A stretch of DNA of 64,000 bases, taken from contig NC_055990.1 of NCBI RefSeq assembly GCF_018446385.1, positions 21,695,558 through 21,759,557 on the forward strand. The letters are read 5' to 3'. The translations under genes and the position numbers were made by a program. Positions 9,804 to 21,700 of this stretch are shown here, piece after piece; within the stretch, counting starts at the first letter, position 1; each line of letters starts with the position of its first letter. Source of the DNA: Zingiber officinale. Its lineage: Eukaryota; Streptophyta; Magnoliopsida; Zingiberales; Zingiberaceae. The notes beneath the pieces were generated by a model, which searched no databases, was not told the DNA's origin, and saw nothing but the letters and a program-made list of their open reading frames with translations.

Positions 9804-12800
9804 ATGGCTGACGAGATGGAGGATCTCCTGCTCAAGAGCTTCATGTCCGAGGTCAGCGAAGTTGAGAGGGATAACGAGGTCACAAGGTAAGTCGCCGATC
9901 GGCTCCCACGCAGGGGAAACTTCTAGGTTTACCTTTTTTCCTCGTGCCAAGATGATTTAGCTTGTGGTTTCTGGTTAATTTGGTAGATTGCGAAGGAATT
10001 TGTTAGTCGTCGAGAGGGGAAAATACGTGTTTCGACCTTTGGGTTTGGGTTTTGCTTTTAATTGCTTTACTTAGGGGATATTGGAAAGTGGTATTTTTTT
10101 GTATATATAAATCTTGCGCAGGCTCTAGATCAACGTATATTTGTTATATTCCTTGCATCATTTTGATGATACGATTTTTGTGTTTTGAAGTTTCAGAGTT
10201 GTGGATTTTTTCCGAGAAAGATGTTTTTTTTTTAAGGGAAATTAGAAATTGCGCAACCCTTTTCTCGGTCTCGATAGATATTCATGGTGTTGGAGCATTC
10301 TGATAATTTTGACCTGACATTAACCTTTCAGTTGCTAACAAATGTAATTCAATTCAGGATTCTGTCATGCTTCAAGCTGAATCCGTTTGAGCATCTTAAT
10401 TTGTCCTTTGATTCCTCGGTTGGTGATGTGAAGAAACAGTATAGAAAGGTAAAGTTAGTCTCTTAGCTGTAAACAGGTTTGCGACTGGGATCATTTTCCC
10501 GTTTTGTAATCAAATGCTGGTCGTGTTTTGTAGTTGTCCTTGCTGGTTCACCCTGATAAGTGCAAGCATCCGCAAGCAAAAGAGGCTTTTGCAGGTACTA
10601 TCATTACATTGACATTTGTCTGTGTATTTAGCTTTCATATTATTGCATATAGCTTTGATGCTAATTGCACAACAAAATACCATTCTTAAGGTACCTTATA
10701 TTCTAGTTCATCTTGTTGTTGTCTCGTTACTGGCACAAAAAGGACACATTTTTTTTCATCCAAAAATGAGTGTTCTGAATCACGGAAGCTTGTTTCTTTT
10801 CTGCTTCACTTTGACATCTTCTAGGTTATTGATGAATGATATTATTTGTGCAGCACTAGCAAAAGCTCAGCAGCTACTCCTCGATCCTCAGGAAAGAGAC
10901 TACATTCTTAGCCAAGTTGATGCTGCTAAACGTGAGCATTAGTAGATTTTTCTTTTATTTCATAATTGTAGACTATTTCATCTCAACTATCAACTTTATT
11001 GAATTGTCAGCTTTAGAAAAATTATGTACAAATCTTTAACCCAATTTTATATTTTATCAACAAAATTAGTAAACCCTGCTTGAAATTATTCTGGCCTTAT
11101 TATGTGCTTGTATTTGTTAAGTTTAGTTTAGTTTGGGTGCTTTTGTCACAAAATGAGACAATCAACTGATGGTACTTCATTTTGCAGAAGAGCTTAAGGT
11201 AAAGAAGAAAAAAGAGCTGAAGAAAGATAATGCTTCTAAAATAAAAGCAATGCTAGATGAGGTATCAAATGTATTCTTTTGTAGATTTTTTACGCATAGC
11301 ACCAGAGTGCTGCATTTCTTGCAAGTCCCACTTAAGTATTTTATTTTTATAAAATGTGTCTGATTTCAATCTAGTTGAAATTTTCTTTCCATGTTGGGAT
11401 ATATCTTTCCCAGTGAAAGAAAGGCAAGCTATTTTCTACTTCCATATATAGATTAAGGAATGTTGAACAAAGAAAATCACCTTGGTAGAATAAATGAACA
11501 TGGAAACGAAGAAAGAAATGAGTGTAGTAGATGGATTTATTAGCCAAATCAGGATAAACTTCCTCAATGCATGTTCAAAGATGACATTGTGCTAATGATC
11601 AGAGTTAAGTTAAAATAAAAAGTAAAAAAAATAAATCTACTGAGTATATGAAATGTAACCTGAAGGATAACAAAAGAAAAATGAATAAATAATCAAGCTA
11701 TATGGACATGAAACCTCTACAGGACATCTACTATTAAGAATTGTTCACTGGATAAAGAGAAGATGGTTAAAATGACGATTGATAAAGATCTTGTTCATAG
11801 TATAGAAGTTGAGTGACTACAACATCAACAAGCTTTTTTTTTAAAAAAAAAAGTTAAAGGAAGTCATCGTATCTCACCATACACTTGTGGATCTGAGAAA
11901 CAAACAACAAAAAAAGTTAAAAATTAAAATGTAATTCTTGATATGAATGTATGAATTATAGGAGAGAGAGTAAAATAAATTTGTTTCTACTACAAAACAA
12001 TTAGGTGTTCCCCTGATACTTACTAAAATGAGAACAAATTAGGATAATACATAAATATGTACAGACATGATGGACAAATTCTATGGCTAGACACATTGAA
12101 TTAATTACTTGTCAGTTACTTCATGCACTATCTTTTTCTTTGTATGTTTGTGTGCACAATTAGTGTTTCATTTTTGTGAGGTGATCAGATAATCTGAGGT
12201 AAATCATTGTTCAAATAAATGTCAATTTGCATGAACAGGGGAAATCTGAGCAGCAGTATGAACAATCACAAGAGTTCAAGCAACAGTTAAAAATTAAAGT
12301 GCGTGAAATTTTAACTGAACAAGAGTGGAGGAGGAGGAAAATGGCAATGAGGGTCAGCCATATTACCCATCTGTGCTATTATGTTCTTACATTTGACTCT
12401 ATGCTGTTAATACTTGATCATATGTGGAACATGTAATCATAATTGCATAGATATCCGAAGAGGAAGGAAGACTGAAGAAAGATGAAGAAGAAACAAAGGA
12501 GATGTGGAAAAGAAAACGTGAGCATGAGGAACAGTGGGAGGAAACAAGAGATAAACGAGTTTGTCTTCTATCTTCAACATTTTTCATTATTTGAACTATG
12601 TTTTTTCGTACAGCAGCTAGTTATTGTATCCCAATCGTGTTTCAATGGTGTGGTGTATTACATCAGTAGTTAGGACATGAGCTAATTATTAGGCTCTTGG
12701 ATGCATATGATGCTCTAGAATCTTTCTTTTTTTATGTCAAGGTTTTTGCCCCTCTTGTAGAAGTTGAAAGTTCAAACTTAAGTTGAATATAGATATCAGA

Positions 12801-13457
12801 AAGAGATTTTGTGTTGGTTGTAAATAAATTCAATTTATTCCATCCATTAAACGGTGGAAAGGCAGTTTGATGTCAATATGACTATTCTTTTCTTTACATT
12901 GCAAGTCGGTTTTGATATTCCAAGTAACCATTTCTCATCTGGTGTAGTTGAAAAGCAGGTTCATAGGCTTCAGCCCATTTCTCTTTTAGTTTATATCTTG
13001 CATTGAGTCATTAACTTTCTCGCTCAAAGTTCATGATCTGGTCTATTCTGCTGTCTTTCTAGTGAAGGGTGAAGTTAGCATGTGATGGATCATGCAGTAT
13101 GATGCTTTTTTTATTTTTTTATTTCACTATATTTTTATGCTACAATGAAATAATAGATATTGGCACCCAGTCAGTTTTGATCTTGCCATTATGAATTGGC
13201 AAATTGAAATTGATAAAAATCCCTATGAACACTTCCTCATGACAGGTTTCCAGCTGGAGAGATTTCATGAAGACCGGAAAGAAGGTGAGCAACATCTGAA
13301 TTCTGCAAAATTTCCTGACAGGAGTTGACATACAAACTCTGAACCCAAACTTCACTTCCCATTTCTTCAGGGTAAAAAAGGTGAGATACGGCCTCCCAAA
13401 CTGAAGACAGAAGATCCAAACAAGTCTTATGTGCAAAGGCCAGTAAATCGAGGTTGA
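9804..13457 (+). CDS. DNAJC8: DnaJ homologue subfamily C member 8-like protein
   Basis: Nine exons (9804-9886, 10358-10448, 10534-10594, 10854-10931, 11188-11261, 12239-12352, 12451-12558, 13246-13284, 13371-13457) join in frame to 244 residues, matching the roughly 245-250 residues of plant and animal DNAJC8. The J domain starts at about residue 36 (LNPFEHLNL) and has the HPD triad at residues 64-66, in which His-Pro-Asp stimulates Hsp70 ATPase. After it come KAQQLLLDPQERDYIL, a long charged helix (KKKKELKKD, EQEWRRRKMAMR, EEEGRLKKDEEETKEMWKRK), then WRDFMKTGKK and a basic end. DNAJC8 (SPF31) is associated with spliceosomal complexes in animals, and the same nuclear role is inferred here. 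The first ATG, MADEMEDLLLKSFMSEV, also fits the family. Confidence 0.92.
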
Positions 13458-14048
13458 GAATCTCACGACAACAATATCTGATAAGTCTGCCATGCTGGAT
13501 TCAGTTAAATGTTATATTTACTCCGGTTGTTAAGTCGTTAACATTAATTGGAGTTGTACACTGGAGTTGCAAAGCTAATTAGTACTCCCTTATTTCCATT
13601 TGCCAGTTGCTTTGTGCGCCAGTTTGGATGATTGAATCATTTGCTGGTCTTTGACTGGTTGTTATAAAATCATTTTTAGCTTATATACTTACTGCTGGAT
13701 GCCAAATCCAACTTGTAATTAAATAGGTGTGTAGTGCACATTTACAGGCAGCAAGTGAATTTGTTAGTTTATAGTTTATTCACAAAACAAAGACCAAACT
13801 TCCTTGTTAAAATTGCCATGACATTTATTTTGATCAATGTGGCTGAATTGATTGGGCAGTGAGTCTATGCTCGATTGCAGAGGATCAATGTAATCTGATA
13901 GGTTTGATTCAATTGATCCGGCCAATATGAAGTCAATTGAGTTGACATTTTTATCGAGTCAAGTTGACCAGTCCAATTGATCAAGTCAATAAGTTAGAAC
14001 AAGATAGGTTTGACTGACTTCATTGAGTAAACCAAAATGAATATTTGG
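13458..14048. other. 3' flank of the J-domain gene, nothing further recognised
   Basis: This should contain the 3' UTR. Around 13845-14010 it holds many short TTGAC/TTGATC words in both orientations, but no regular period or coding potential. Confidence 0.5.
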
Positions 14049-14490
14049 TTTTAAATTGCTATCGCCCCAGAGCCTCCATCCATTACCTTCACAGTGACAT
14101 GCAAGTTTAAGATACACCAGTCTACCTTCTTACCAAATTCATATGCTCGGTCAACAAGATAGGAGTATTCAATATCTTCACAGCACTTTTGTAGAGATGA
14201 AAGTGGCTCATTAAAATAAACTGGAAGACAAACTTTTGAGAAGAGACATCATAGAGGAGCCAGTACTATCAAGAGAACTACCAGTGTATTGGTTTTCATC
14301 ATCAGACCCTTCTTGAGATATTGGAAAGTCAGAGCCACAGCTTTCAAGAGAATTTGATGAGAGAAAATCTTTTGCATCAAAAAATGTATTATCTTCTTGA
14401 TCTGTCTTTCCCCTTAACAGCATCATGCCTTTCATTGTCATCAGATTCACTAGCAGTTCCCTCTGGTGAAAAATATCCTTGAAAGAAACA
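14049..14490 (-). pseudogene. Oxysterol-binding-protein-related protein (ORP) fragment, middle part
   Basis: Minus-strand translation in shifting frames gives pieces I recognise from plant ORP1/ORP2-type proteins, in their normal order. They are an acidic segment (EGTASESDDNERHDAV), then EDNTFFDAKDFLSSNSLES and CGSDF, then [17 protein letters not shown] with [12 protein letters not shown], then [18 protein letters not shown]. Between these, expected segments are missing, including the PDPVEKEKG region and the sterol/lipid-binding core before the ACHCEG motif. At least three frame changes are needed. A donor-like GGTAAG follows YEFG, so intron sequence was present and this is not a processed copy. 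The N-terminal part is probably the fragment at 22605-23040 on the same strand. Confidence 0.78.
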
Positions 14491-15059
14491 TAAATAAAAA
14501 AAACTGAGAGACATTGCTTAACCAGCTGAAAGGTTCAAGCATTAACAATTAACAAAGTTGTAAGCTAATAACTAACTATTGCCTATAGATGGATGTGTGA
14601 TTTTAAATTCCATATGATTTGTACACAAAATAATATGTTCTAGTTTACCTTCATAAATATGTTCTTTTATTGCATCAAGAAACATAAGAAGGTATCGCAA
14701 GCAACATGATCTAAATCCTAACAATGAATAAACCATCCAGTTAGATAGCTCAAAAGAATGGACATATCAAACCAAAAATGTAATAATGAGTTTGTATAAA
14801 ATAATACATACTAACATTTCCAATAGAAATAATAGTTGCTAACTTATAAGAAAAAAGTGCAGGAACAAATGTGAATTTAAAATGATAGCAGAATGAACAC
14901 CTTTCATCTTGTATGCAGGTTTATGATTCAAGATGGGTTTGGTTTTAAAGATTTAGTTAAATTAAACATTCATTTCTAATGGTACTTAAATCATATTGGT
15001 GAAAGACTAGTACCATCCCAGGCAGCATCTTGAGTTCAAACCACTTGACATAAGAGTTT

Positions 15060-15900
15060 TCTAGACAAAAAAAATTCTAGATACATACTTCACTATAAAT
15101 TCAATTTTACACCAACATTCAATTATCCAAAAGTCACAAGATAATACCAAATTCACGTCCTTTTCCTCTCAATTTTTTGTCCAATCAACTGTCCAAAAAT
15201 GTCAATCATCTGTTTCTTTAGCTCAAAAAAGATGTTCTCCTTCAAACATTATTAGTGCTAACTGTTGCAACTAAATCTTGACATAGTGAATTTCCTTCTT
15301 CACTAAAAGACCTTATATTCAAACAAACAGAATTCATGTTCCTCACTCTAATTATCTGGAATAAGGAAAGTCCTCTTTGGTGCCGCATCATCTCATTCTT
15401 TCATATTCCATAATGTTAAAAATCCCAATTTATTGAAAAATAACATAGCTTAGCATGAGCAGAATTGTTTCTACTATTTAAATTGCTCGGGGCATAAACA
15501 TATATCACAATAATTCTATGCTGCGCATTAAAGATCTGTGTCCTACAAAGAAAGAAAGAAAACAGCTAGTGAAAGAAAGAGGATGGAAAAATATTTATAG
15601 GAAAAAAGTTGCAAAATATTTTGCTCTAACTATCTCCTTGGAGGGAAGGAAAAAGGGAGAAAACCTCAACACATTTCAAAACTTTATTTGTTAAAAACAT
15701 GAATAAAAAAATAGACTAAAAAATAATTTGATTTCTTTTTAAGATCAGATTTGGACTTTATGACCAACTCAATGAAAATAAAATATAAAGAAAACTAGAA
15801 AAGGTCATTTCTTTTTCATTGGATATATATTTCTATCCATTATTTTATGTTTTTTATTTCCTTCCTTCATACGAAAAATCCCTAGGCCTATACTATTTGA
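15060..15900. repeat. Dispersed repeat, copy A (partner at 55783-58935)
   Basis: This stretch matches, with scattered differences, the sequence at about 55783-56093 continued at 58298-58935. Shared landmarks are CCAATCAACTGTCCAAAAAT, CTAATTATCTGGAATAAGGA, and the run TTTCAAAACTTTATTTGTTA. It has no open frame and no terminal structure that I can define, so the repeat class is unknown. Here the site of the Harbinger insertion is empty (TTA near 15320). Confidence 0.8.
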
Positions 15901-16025
15901 AAAGGAGGTAAATCACATATAAAAGGAACAATTAAAAATAACGAAAGAGGTACAGATTGTGTTAGATACTAAAGAAACTTCACAATTACCAACCTGTACC
16001 CAAATAAATTTACAATTATAATCAT

Positions 16026-16873
16026 TGATCTAGTCCGAAAATCACGAAGAAGGCTGGCTAGGATGTGGCTTCTGGGTTGACCGTGTGTAGACCTCGCTCC
16101 GCTCTGCAAAACAAGAAACGTCAGTGCCAAGCTAGGGAAGAGATCCTCTGCGTTGACCCTCCGACGCTCAAGTTAGTCACCGGAAAAATGGAAGAAGGCG
16201 GAGCAACAATAAGCACAAGTGTGAATAGTAAATAACGCATATCTCCGCCGATACATGGACCCCCTTTATATAACGCCCTAGTAGGCGACGTGCACGTGCC
16301 TCGAGGCATGGACACGCTTCCCTAACCGTCCTATGAAAGGATCTGTAAGGAAAGTATCTCTGATACCATACCTTAATAGGGCATGCAAATCCCTGATGAG
16401 ATAGTAGAAGCTTCCGTCATACGATCCGCCTGTTGACCATGCCTCGTTGTCAGCGGCATTATCTCCTAAAGAGATATCTAAAGATATAAGAGAGGTCCCA
16501 CTATTTGGCCGAGTGGGGGAGCCGCTCGGCCCGGGATCCCCGCCCGATCAACCTCTGTCGCTTTTCCTGTAACTTGGTTCGGTAGATTGTTTCCGCTCGA
16601 CCGGACGAGCGCTCCGGTCGTCTTAACGTTTCTCCACTTCGTGATGAGCATCTAATGTTCTTGCCGTAGTGCTCTTGGCTATACGGACGTTCTGCTCGGA
16701 CCAGCCATTTGTCGATTGAACACTTCATGCCCGATCGACAACTGTAGTAGACCTTTGCTCGACCCACCTTTGGTGAGCCCGTTGGTTCTCTGGCGTTGGC
16801 TGCCTTGACTTTAACCTCCACGCTGACTGCTATCTCCACCATTGACCTGCACTTGGTAGGCCCCCCTTTATCA
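16026..16873 (-). repeat. 3' LTR of the left Gypsy element (about 848 bp)
   Basis: It is bounded by TGATCTAG at 16026 and TTTATCA ending at 16873, giving TGAT...ATCA termini. A TATA-like TATATAA (minus) lies at 16265-16271, followed by the phrase GAGCGTCGGAGGGTC, which recurs at the same place in the LTR at 59500-60307. There is no second copy in the window to confirm the ends. Confidence 0.7.
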
Positions 16874-17623
16874 TCGCATCACAAGCCTTCCCTCAAGTCT
16901 AGTCGAAGGAGGCTGTAAGTCTCACTGACAGGACAAGTAGTGTCTTTGGTGGCCTTCACGTCCGATCGGACATTCTGGGCTTAGATGCGCTGCTCGGCCA
17001 TCATTTACCGACATAGGTTTAGAGCCTTCGTTTGACTGTTTCTTGCTGAATTGGGGTTAGAGCTGTCGTTCGACTATTTCTTAGTTAGAGCTTTTGCCAA
17101 TCCGAGTGGTTGGCAATGACACTTAGCAAGTTTTCACATCTCGTCGCTTTCTCAGACGAGCACCTAGTAATGTTTGCTGACGCCATCTCAATTTTTGGAA
17201 GACTGTGCAAATCTTTAGCCATTATGGCTGAGCATGCCACCCATGCCTTTTAATTAAGCCCCATTAATGTCTCCCCGTCGTCGACCACCACGTATCTCAA
17301 TCGTTGTCGTTGCACGCTTGATGTGACATGCGTATATCTGTGGCTGACTTAACAAGCGTCGCTTTGAATTCAACAGTCAGATCTCGGCCTTGTTTTGCAT
17401 AACCCTTCATCAGACGGCCCAGAACGGCCTTTCCTTAGGTTTATAAACCCTCTTTGCCATCGTATTCGTCCTGGCTCGCTTCTCCTTTCCATCGCGCAAG
17501 CTCTTCGTTGTCCTCCTTCTTCGACGTCTTTTGCCATCGATATTCCGCAGTAAGCTCTTTCTCCCTCCTCCGTTTGTTTCCTGATTTTCGTTGACCTTCT
17601 ATTTCTTTTTCTTACTTTTCTCC

Positions 17624-19957
17624 ATGGTTGCCACTTCTCCTCCTCCCCCGCAAATCGCCAGACTGTGGTATACATCCACCGGGTCTGACTTTAACTGACG
17701 AGATATTGCAAATGTAAATATCCTACCATATTCCTGATGACCATCAAATAATCATCCCCACTACCTATGCCCGACCACATACACCGTCGGATGATTGTCT
17801 AACTTTTTTTAAGGATTAGTTTTTAGCCGGTCCGTGGTTCCCAATCCACTTCTTCTTCTCTGCTATCTGTAGATACTTCCACATTCCCTTACCCCAGTTA
17901 GCGTCGAACTCCTTTAGGCTCCTATATGGGGTAGCAATCTTATTCCGCCTGTATGGCATTCCACTCGTCCCTCGTATCTTCTATTATTTTTATTACCTTA
18001 AACTTTCAGAGGCGGGGACCTTTTTGTTATAGGCCCGAGTGGGCTCTGTGTTCTTTGACAAGATGCCTTCTTCCAACAAACATTGGAAAGAGCACTACTT
18101 TTTTATTCGCCTTCTCGAGCGGCCATCATTTCCGACCGACTGGCAGATGGAGCTGATGAGGCCTCTCGCTCTATGCAAGTATCGTTGGAAGCAGACCTAC
18201 CTAGAGGCGGCCGCTCATCTGGTCGGTCAAAAATATTATATACACAAGCTGCTGCATGAAGGCGTTTTATATGTCTTTGGATTGAGTCCCCTTCGCTCAA
18301 GGATGCCCGGCTCATTAAGTAAACTATTTCTTCCTCTATCGCCTTAAAATCTAACTAATTTCACTTTCATTTTTGCAGCCAAAGTCATGTTGAAGTCCTT
18401 GTTGAGCGACAAGAGCAAGCTCTCTACCACCGAGATTAACGTTCGCGGCGCTGCCTAGTTGGAAAGCCACAGGCTTGCGCCGGCTGGCAGTTCGGCGGAT
18501 CAAAGTGGTGAGGCGAGCAGAGCGACTAGGAATAGTGCAGCCGCTACCACTGCGAGCTTCCATCTGAGCGGCCCACCATAGTCCCGATGGTCATACCTTC
18601 TGAGTCGTAGCCGACCGACTCAGCAGGTTCGGGCAAGCCGCTGATCCACAAACAACAGAGGAAAAGGCTCTGCTCAGAGGGCACTTCCCGCTCGGGCACC
18701 TCGACACCTGCGTCGATGGTAGTGCCTACCCCCCGGCCTTAGTCCGAGAGGGGTGAGAGCTTATCTTTCACCATTCCCGAAAGGACGACCATCTTACCAA
18801 CGCCCCTGTCATCCGATGGGACTCCATTAATTTTAGAAGTGTCGACCAGCCCATCTTTGGCACAACCAGTATCCTTCTTTCCCCCACCTGCCAATCTGGA
18901 AATCCCAGTCTCCGATATCCATCCCTCGAAGTCCAATTCCCGAGGCCAGGCGACTTCAGAGCCTCACGATCCAGTCGGCCAACGACACATCTCCGCTCTA
19001 ATCTGCCTGCCCATTGGCATCTAGCACTCTCCCGAGGACAACACACCCGGGCGCCCAAGCACATGATCCACATTCAGGGCCCCTTGGCTCAAACTTGGGC
19101 GGATGCTCAGCTCCGGGCATTGACAATCCTACTCGGGGAGTTAGCTAACAATTTTATATGGAAATCCACCATGGTACGTTTTCTAAATATAGTTATCCTC
19201 TTGTATGAGGCCGCTTTGACCTATACCCTTTGCAATACTGGGTGGAGAGCTTGGCATTGTGCCAAAGACTGGTGTTCCTCAAGCATGACAACAAGTTGCT
19301 ACGGTCTTCGATCGATGGAGCAAGCGTGTCTCGAGCTGCCGCTGAATCACTCTCCATTAAAGTCACTCGGCTAAAGGAGGATCTAGAGAAGACTTCCGAA
19401 TAGCTGGTGGGCTCCAAGCGGGCTTTGTCAGCGGAGAAGAACAAGAGCCAGGAGCAGGCCCAACAGCTCGAGCCCTCAACAAGCGAGCCAAGGATTTTGA
19501 CTCCAAGGTCCGATCAGCCAACACCCACAAACTTCGCGCAATAGAGGACCTAGAGAAGAAAAACTTGGAGACTCGTGCCTTGGACATTAAGGAGACAGAG
19601 ACGACTCTGGCCCAAGAGCAATTGGGCCGATCGGCGAAGCAACAGAAAATCGTCAATCAGGAAGCCGAGCTAAAGTCTCTGCAGGCTAAGCTGGAAGCAT
19701 CCAAGGCCCAACTGGCTAAATATAAGGAGGAGGAGCCCGCCCAGCTTGAGGACTTCTAGACTAAATACCTTTATTTGGAGGGCTTCAATCAGTTCTTCTC
19801 TGATCGGATTCTATGGCTATTTGACTTAGGCATAGCAGACACCATCCAACAGCTGAAGGACGGTGGCCACTTATCTGCCAACATTTTCGTCGAATCCATT
19901 CAAAAGGACAAGCTCGTGGCTTTGCTCCCTAAAGAAGCTATTGTCGATCTGGAGTAG
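17624..19957 (+). pseudogene. Antisense accessory ORF of Tat element (Transposase_28-like), decayed
   Basis: This lies opposite to the element's pol. Segments in order, in several frames, are MVATSPPPPQIARLWYTSTG, DDHQIIIPTT, GVAILFRLYGIPLVPRIFYY, then GSVFFDKMPSSNKHWKEHYF (18039-18317). An intron-like break follows (GTAAAC at about 18318 to TTTTGCAG near 18379), then KVMLKSLLSDKSKLSTTEIN, a low-complexity region, and a long coiled coil rich in AEL, EDLEK and QAKLEASKAQL to about 19760. A C-terminal domain ends KEAIVDLE. This matches the plant protein family once named putative gypsy-type transposon (Transposase_28), whose function is unknown. Many stops and shifts make it inactive. A TATAAA at 17442-17447 suggests an independent promoter. 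Confidence 0.75.
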
Positions 19958-20389
19958 CTTTTTTCCTGTTTCCTTGTCATCCTTTTGCCCTCCTTTTGTG
20001 TTTTTGTAAAAATTTCGCAGTATGAATGAATGTTTTCTTATTCGGCTAGTAGGGTATCTCGCCTTGATCACTTGAGTTTGTTTGAGTCATTTTCCTCTTG
20101 CTCGGCTGCATATAAAATTCCCTTCCCAAGATTTTCTGAGTATGATTCATTGTGTCTCTACTCAAGCGATTTATCGCGCTCCATTTAACGTTGTTAACTC
20201 GTGCCATATTTCGAATCTCCCAAGCAGTGGCCGAGCGGCACATCGCTATAGAAGACAAGCATTGGCGATCGGCTCGTTCGGATCGAGCATCTTCCCCTTC
20301 AGACACTTTCATGCGTAGCTCTTTCACCCTTATATGTTACCTCCGGTCGGATCGTGAGCGTTCAACACTTGTGTTTTTATGACGTTCAA

Positions 20390-20745
20390 TAGGTTTTCTA
20401 GATGTCGTTCGACTATTGAATTCATAGATGATGGTTTATAGTCGTCACTCGACTGTTGATTCGTCGATAGGGGTTTATAGTTGCCGCTCGACTGTTGACG
20501 TAGACTTTCGGGTTTATAGCCACCGCTCGACTGTTGATAGCGTAGACTCAAGGGTTTATAGTCGTCGCTCGACTTTGTTGACATAAACTATGGTTTATAG
20601 TCGTCACTCGACTTTTGATTGTGTAGACAAGGGTTTAAAGTCGTCGCTCGACTTTTGATTGTGTAGACAAGGGTTTAAAATCGTCGCTCGACTTTTAATT
20701 GAGTAAACAAGAGTTTATAGTCGCCGCTCGACTTTTAACTTGGCC
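20390..20745. repeat. Tandem array, about nine copies of a 41-44 bp unit
   Basis: The core GGTTTATAGTCGTCGCTCGA recurs at spacings of 41-44 bases with substitutions, separated by TTGATTGTGTAGACAAG-like linkers. On the minus strand part of the array is open and reads a repeated peptide around QQSSGDYKP. Such arrays between pol and the 3' LTR are known in Tat elements. Copies near 20600-20690 are the most alike. Confidence 0.85.
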
Positions 20746-20849
20746 AAATGACACAAGAGTCTGGAACACTTGGGATTTTTATTCATTGTTCTCCTGTATT
20801 TACAGGACATACTTTTATACAATTTTATCTGAATTTAATTACACGCCTC

Positions 20850-21700
20850 TCACCCGCCCCTATAGGGCTGGAGATGGTTTGCGCTCCAGGGTTGCTCAAG
20901 TTTTCTTCTATCTTCATCATGCAAATAGTAAGCTCCCGAGGAGAGTTTCTGAATGTTTTTGTAGGGTCCTCCCCATGGGGCTTCTAATTTAGTGACATCG
21001 CCGACCGACTTCACTCTTTTCTATACCAAGTCACCAACCTAGAACTACATCAGATTTACCCTCCTGTTGTAGCTTTGCTTCATGCGTTGCCGGTACGCCA
21101 TGAGCCGGACGGTGATCTTATCCCATACTTCGTCTACCAAGTCGAACTCCATGAGTTTTCGTTCGACGTTTCCATCATCATAGAGCTGCACACTGCCGGA
21201 CTTTACTTCGGCTTCTACTGGAACCACTGTTTTACCTCCGTACACCAGATGGAATGAGGTGACGCCGGTCACCTCTCTTGGTGTGATGCGATGGGCCCAT
21301 AATACGTTGGAGAGTTCATCGACTCAGTTGCCTCCAGCATGATCGAGTCGAGTCCATAACTCTATAAGAAATTCCCTATTGGTGACTTCCGCCTGACCAT
21401 TGCTTTGGGGGTAGGCCATTGAGGTGAAAGATTGTGCAATGCCATAGCCTTTAGATCACTCCTTGAGCTTCATTCTGTCCTCCAAACTGTCTTCTGTTGT
21501 CCGAGACGAGCCGACGAGGAATGCCGAACCGACATAAGATATTTTGCTATATAAATTTGATAACTATATGCTCGGTTATCTTGGCTAGCGGCTCGGTCTC
21601 CACTCACTTTGAGAAATAATCTACTACGATAAGTAGAAATCTTCGCTGATCGATCTGCGACACATCAGATCTAGGTGCCCCGAAAAGGTTCCAGTCGCCT
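20850..21700 (-). pseudogene. Ty3/Gypsy integrase, C-terminal part of pol
   Basis: Minus-strand pieces are RFLLIVVDYFSK, FGIPRRLVSDN, MAYPQSNGQAEVTNRE, ELSNVLWAHRITPREVTG, then SFHLVYGGKTVVPVEAEV, MAYRQRMKQSYNRRV, FQVGDLV, LEAPWGGPYK and ANHLQPYRGG, with a final TGA at 20850-20852. This is the end of a Gypsy polyprotein: the integrase core with its DDE region, and the C-terminal GPF/Y-like domain. Several in-frame stops occur (for example, Trp codons changed to TAG or TGA). Gag, protease, RT and RNase H are absent upstream. Confidence 0.87.

Larger units (their letters stand above)
16026..21700 (-). mobile_element. 5' truncated Tat-type Ty3/Gypsy element with antisense gene
   Basis: On the minus strand the order is integrase fragment (about 21700-20850), a tandem-repeat array (20390-20745), a gene on the opposite strand (17624-19957), then the 3' LTR (16026-16873). 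The 5' LTR, gag, protease, RT and RNase H are missing. An extra ORF plus tandem repeats between pol and the 3' LTR is characteristic of the plant Tat group. The LTR termini match those of the Gypsy element at 59500: the ends read TTTCGGAC-TAGATCA here and TTTCGGAC-AGGATCA there, so the two are related families. The left truncation point near 21660-21700 is approximate. Confidence 0.8.

Noticed and set aside
16501..16842. Open frame in the left Gypsy LTR
   Set aside because: It lies inside the 3' LTR and translates into Arg-rich sequence without family likeness.
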